From: an uncultured Oxalobacter sp.
GTDB taxonomy: Bacteria > Pseudomonadota > Gammaproteobacteria > Burkholderiales > Burkholderiaceae_D
NCBI GenBank assembly: GCA_934270705.1
Contig: CAKQQG010000037.1
Coordinates: 1 to 15,502 of the forward strand
DNA: 15,502 nt
Direction of reading: 5' to 3'
Within the stretch, counting starts at the first letter, position 1, and every line of letters starts with the position of its first letter. Positions 12,481 to 15,502 of the stretch are shown here, in pieces. Both the position numbers and the translations under genes were made by a program. The notes beneath the pieces were generated by a model that did not search any database, was not told the DNA's origin, and saw only the letters and a list, made by a program, of their open reading frames with translations.

Positions 12481-15400
12481 ATGAAACGTATGTTGTTCAA
12501 CGCGACGCAGCAGGAAGAATTGCGCGTGGCGATTGTCGATGGGCAGAAACTGATCGATATCGATATCGAGTCCAATGCCCGGGAACTGCACAAGTCCAAT
12601 ATCTACAAGGCGGTCATCACACGGATCGAACCTTCTCTTGAAGCCTGTTTCGTCAATTACGGTGAAGACCGGCACGGTTTTCTGCCTTTCAAGGAGGTGT
12701 CGCGTTCCCTGTTCCGCGAAGGCGTCGATGTCAGGAATGCGACCATCAAGGATGCGCTGTCCGAAGGACAGGAAATCATGGTCCAGGTCGAAAAGGAAGA
12801 ACGCGGCAACAAGGGGGCTGCGCTGACCACATTCATTTCGCTGGCAGGACGCTATCTGGTTCTGATGCCGAACAATCCGAGGGGCGGCGGTGTCTCGCGC
12901 CGTGTCGAGGGTGAGGAACGCCAGGAATTGCGCGAAACGATGGACAAGCTCGATGTGCCGCCCGGCATGTCCATCATCGCCCGTACCGCCGGTATCGGCA
13001 GGACTGTCGAGGAATTGCAGTGGGATCTGAATTACCTGCTCCAGCTGTGGAATGCCATCGAAAGCGCGGGTTCTTCCGCACCGGGCGCGTTCCTGATCTA
13101 TCATGAATCGTCTCTGGTCATCCGCGCCATCCGCGATTATTTCCAGCCGGATATCGGCGAAATCCTGATCGATACGGATGAAATCTACGAACAGGCGCAC
13201 CAGTTCATGAGCTATGTCATGCCGGACATGGCCAACCGCGTCAAGCGTTACCGCGACGGTGTGCCGCTTTTCTCCCGTTTCCAGATCGAGCACCAGATCG
13301 AATCGGCCTATTCCCGCGTGGTCTCGCTGCCTTCCGGCGGTTCCATCGTCATCGACCATACGGAAGCGCTGGTCGCCATCGACGTCAATTCCGCGCGCTC
13401 CACTCGCGGTACCGATATCGAAACGACGGCATTCACCACCAACTGCGAAGCGGCCGAGGAAGTCGCGCGCCAGCTGCGTCTGCGCGATCTGGGTGGCCTG
13501 ATCGTGATCGACTTCATCGATATGGAGTCGCCGAAGAACCGGCGTGAAATCGAGGCACGCCTGAAAGAAGCGCTGCATTATGACCGGGCGCGTGTCCAGA
13601 TGGACAAGATTTCCCGCTTCGGCCTGATGGAACTGTCGCGCCAGCGCCTGCGCCCTTCCCTCTCCGAAGGCAGCCATATCACTTGTCCGCGATGCAACGG
13701 TACCGGTCATATCCGCGATACGGAATCGTCCGCATTGCAGGTATTGCGTATCATCGAGGAAGAATCGATGAAGGAAAGTTCCGCCGTTATCCATGTCCAG
13801 ATTCCGGTGGATGTCGCCGCTTTCCTGCTGAACGAAAAGCGCGGCGAGATCATGAAAGTCGAATCCCGCCACAAGGTCAAGATCGTCCTGATTCCGAACA
13901 AGTATCTGGAAACGCCGCATTACAAGCTCGAACGGATCAAGCACGACGATCCGCGTCTGGAAGAACCGGAAGTCAGCTACAAGCTGGCGGAACAGGCCGA
14001 TGTGGATATGGGTTTTTCCAAACGCCAGAAAGAACCGGTCAAACCGCCGCAGGAAGCCAAGGTCAAGAATATTCCGGAAGGGATGCCCGCTCCTGTCGTC
14101 GATCATACGCCGGCGCCTGCACCGGCACAGGCCGCTGTTGCGGAAAAAGGCTTTTTCGACCGGCTTCTCGGCTTTTTGGGTATCGGCAAGGACGAAACGC
14201 CCAAAGCGGAAGAACCTGCCGGAAAACAGCCGGCCAAAGGCAGCCGCAAAGGCCGGAATCAGGAACGTTCGCGCAGTCGTGGCCGACGCGGCGATGCACG
14301 GGACGACAAGGTCCGCACGGCACAGCCGGCAACGGAAGCGACGCCCGAACAGGATGACAATGCACAGGTTGCGCCGAAATCAGCACGTCAGCGCCGTGCA
14401 CGCGGAGAAAAGGCGGAACGCCAGCGTGAGGAACGCAAGCCGTTGAAAGCCGACGAAGAATCCGCAAAACAGGTCGCATCCGTATCGACGACAGCAGTCG
14501 CCAAGCCGGCGATGACGGCACTGGTACCGGTTTCAGAAGCGGTACAGGTCGTTTCGCCGGAAACGGAAGCATCGGCAGAGGCAGCCTTGCCGGAACGTGC
14601 GGCAGGTGCCGAGGAAGAAACCCGCCGTCGCCGTCGCCGTGGCGGACGCGGACGCAATCGCCGCGACAGCCAGACGGATACGCAGGCGGAACAGGTGGAA
14701 ACGGCAACCGGTACGGAAGTCGCAGCCGCCGTTTCCGAAACGGTACCGGAAGCCGGAGCCGAAGACACGCATGCTGAAAAAGTCGCAAGTCCGGCACAGG
14801 AAAGCCATGAGGAAGACCATGCGGTACCGCACCGCCGTGAAGGGCGCCGTTCGCATTCGAGACGCCGCCGCGAAGCGGCAGCGGATACGGCAGCCGGAGC
14901 CGAAGTCGTGAGCGTCGCCGCGGGAGAACAGGATATCCCTGCAGATAATGGTGTCGCGGAAGATATCCGGACGGTTCAGATTCATGCCGACGTCGAATCG
15001 GTTCATGATCCTGTCGTTTCGGAACCGGAAACGGTAGTCGTCGAGACGCAACCGGTCGTGATCGACACGGAAGCCGTTGTCGTGGAGACGGAAACGGTCG
15101 AAACAAATACCGTTTCCGAAGCGCAACAAACTGCCGCAACCGAAGCGGTTCCCGTTGCGGAAACCGTTACGGAAGAAACGGTCGTCGTGGCAACGGATGC
15201 CGAACCAACCGGGAGCGCGGAAGTACCGCAGGCGACTGTCGCCGGAACTGCCGGGGTAACGGAAGATGCGGTTGCCGCTCCCGCCGCAGATCCGGTCGCA
15301 GCGCTGGAAAACATGCTGGCGGCAGCCGGTCTGACGATGGCGGTGACCGATCCGGACAAGATGAAACAGGTTCAGGAAAGCCAGCCGCAGGCAGAAACGG

Positions 15401-15486
15401 TCAAACGTCCCGTTCGCCGGAGAAAACCGCCGGTCGTGGTCGATGAAGGCCCGCTGATTCAGGTGGATACCCGCAAGCCGTCCTGA
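12481..15486 (+). CDS. rne: Ribonuclease E, degradosome scaffold endonuclease
   Basis: 1001 residues from the ATG at 12481 (GGAG eight bases upstream; the protein starts MKRMLFNATQQEELRV as in E. coli). RNase E cuts AU-rich single-stranded RNA and initiates decay of mRNA and processing of rRNA and tRNA precursors. Catalytic half: S1 domain at about 35-125; 5'-end sensor region ARTAG (starting near 166); metal-binding aspartates D301 (AIDVNSARSTRG) and D344 (IVIDFIDM), with the same 43-residue spacing as E. coli D303/D346; zinc-link cysteines C402 and C405 (CPRC). The non-catalytic half has an amphipathic KGFFDRLLGFLGIGK (556-570), which looks like the inner-membrane anchor helix. It then has Arg-rich RNA-binding patches at 589-607, 636-653, 715-728 and 785-797, an acidic Val/Thr/Glu-rich stretch and a basic tail (KRPVRRRKPP, 975-984) ending PLIQVDTRKPS. 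Partners such as PNPase or a helicase probably bind the tail; this is inference. Confidence 0.97.
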   Translation: MKRMLFNATQQEELRVAIVDGQKLIDIDIESNARELHKSNIYKAVITRIEPSLEACFVNYGEDRHGFLPFKEVSRSLFREGVDVRNATIKDALSEGQEIMVQVEKEERGNKGAALTTFISLAGRYLVLMPNNPRGGGVSRRVEGEERQELRETMDKLDVPPGMSIIARTAGIGRTVEELQWDLNYLLQLWNAIESAGSSAPGAFLIYHESSLVIRAIRDYFQPDIGEILIDTDEIYEQAHQFMSYVMPDMANRVKRYRDGVPLFSRFQIEHQIESAYSRVVSLPSGGSIVIDHTEALVAIDVNSARSTRGTDIETTAFTTNCEAAEEVARQLRLRDLGGLIVIDFIDMESPKNRREIEARLKEALHYDRARVQMDKISRFGLMELSRQRLRPSLSEGSHITCPRCNGTGHIRDTESSALQVLRIIEEESMKESSAVIHVQIPVDVAAFLLNEKRGEIMKVESRHKVKIVLIPNKYLETPHYKLERIKHDDPRLEEPEVSYKLAEQADVDMGFSKRQKEPVKPPQEAKVKNIPEGMPAPVVDHTPAPAPAQAAVAEKGFFDRLLGFLGIGKDETPKAEEPAGKQPAKGSRKGRNQERSRSRGRRGDARDDKVRTAQPATEATPEQDDNAQVAPKSARQRRARGEKAERQREERKPLKADEESAKQVASVSTTAVAKPAMTALVPVSEAVQVVSPETEASAEAALPERAAGAEEETRRRRRRGGRGRNRRDSQTDTQAEQVETATGTEVAAAVSETVPEAGAEDTHAEKVASPAQESHEEDHAVPHRREGRRSHSRRRREAAADTAAGAEVVSVAAGEQDIPADNGVAEDIRTVQIHADVESVHDPVVSEPETVVVETQPVVIDTEAVVVETETVETNTVSEAQQTAATEAVPVAETVTEETVVVATDAEPTGSAEVPQATVAGTAGVTEDAVAAPAADPVAALENMLAAAGLTMAVTDPDKMKQVQESQPQAETVKRPVRRRKPPVVVDEGPLIQVDTRKPS
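15028..15111 (+). repeat. Four degenerate 21-base repeats in the rne scaffold region
   Basis: Residues 850-877 of RNase E form four heptads of pattern x-x-V-V-(V/I)-(E/D)-T (ETVVVET, QPVVIDT, EAVVVET, then the diverged ETVETNT). The DNA units are 21 bases each and degenerate, so they arose by duplication long ago or are kept by selection at protein level. They lie in the acidic, probably disordered part of the scaffold. Confidence 0.6.
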
Positions 15487-15502
15487 TACGGTACACAAGA
15501 AA

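Noticed and set aside
12439..14106. A 555-codon open frame on the minus strand inside rne, and others at 14063-15139 and 14533-15498
   Set aside because: They lie antisense to a clearly real, highly conserved gene. Their composition (rich in Phe, Asp, His, Arg) is what the codon bias of rne produces in the opposite frame, and they match no family.

Overview
The window looks like chromosome of a betaproteobacterium in the Burkholderiales, of moderate GC content. An Oxalobacteraceae-like, possibly Oxalobacter-like, gut anaerobe is my best guess. That rests on the RNase E sequence and its divergent rluC neighbour, the rluC–HAD phosphatase–S49 peptidase gene order, and accessory genes (a variant PurC, a flavodoxin, a bile-acid-symporter-type carrier) that resemble versions common in gut anaerobes. 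The genus is inference. I see no CRISPR array, prophage, insertion sequence, tRNA or rRNA.

Layout, left to right. Bases 1-687 (minus) hold nearly all of a variant purC, running off the left edge. A gap of about 450 bp follows, then a flavin reductase-family gene (1141-1722, plus), facing a periplasmic histidine acid phosphatase of phytase type (1781-2998, minus). An EamA/DMT permease (3196-4107, plus) diverges from the phosphatase and is followed by a flavodoxin (4260-4799, plus). The flavodoxin's 3' end overlaps a convergent DnaQ-like exonuclease (4786-5814, minus). Upstream of the exonuclease, on the same strand, is a BASS-family carrier (5863-6768, minus).

The next block (7049-9055, minus) is a compact three-gene operon: a small secreted protein with two cysteines, a second secreted protein of unknown family, and a membrane-anchored PIG-L/LmbE deacetylase whose ATG overlaps the preceding stop (ATGA). 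It is the best candidate here for an undescribed functional unit, probably acting on the cell envelope. Next comes the housekeeping cluster sppA (9199-10146), a phosphoglycolate phosphatase-like HAD enzyme (10176-10835) and rluC (10922-11869 or 11941), all minus. It is transcribed rluC to sppA.

The right end is dominated by rne (12481-15486, plus), encoding a full RNase E of 1001 residues: a conserved catalytic half, a short amphipathic membrane-anchor-like helix, and a long Arg-rich and acidic scaffold. The 540-bp rluC/rne divergent region has no convincing gene but contains three strong inverted repeats. It looks like a long structured rne leader, the arrangement through which RNase E autoregulates in E. 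coli.
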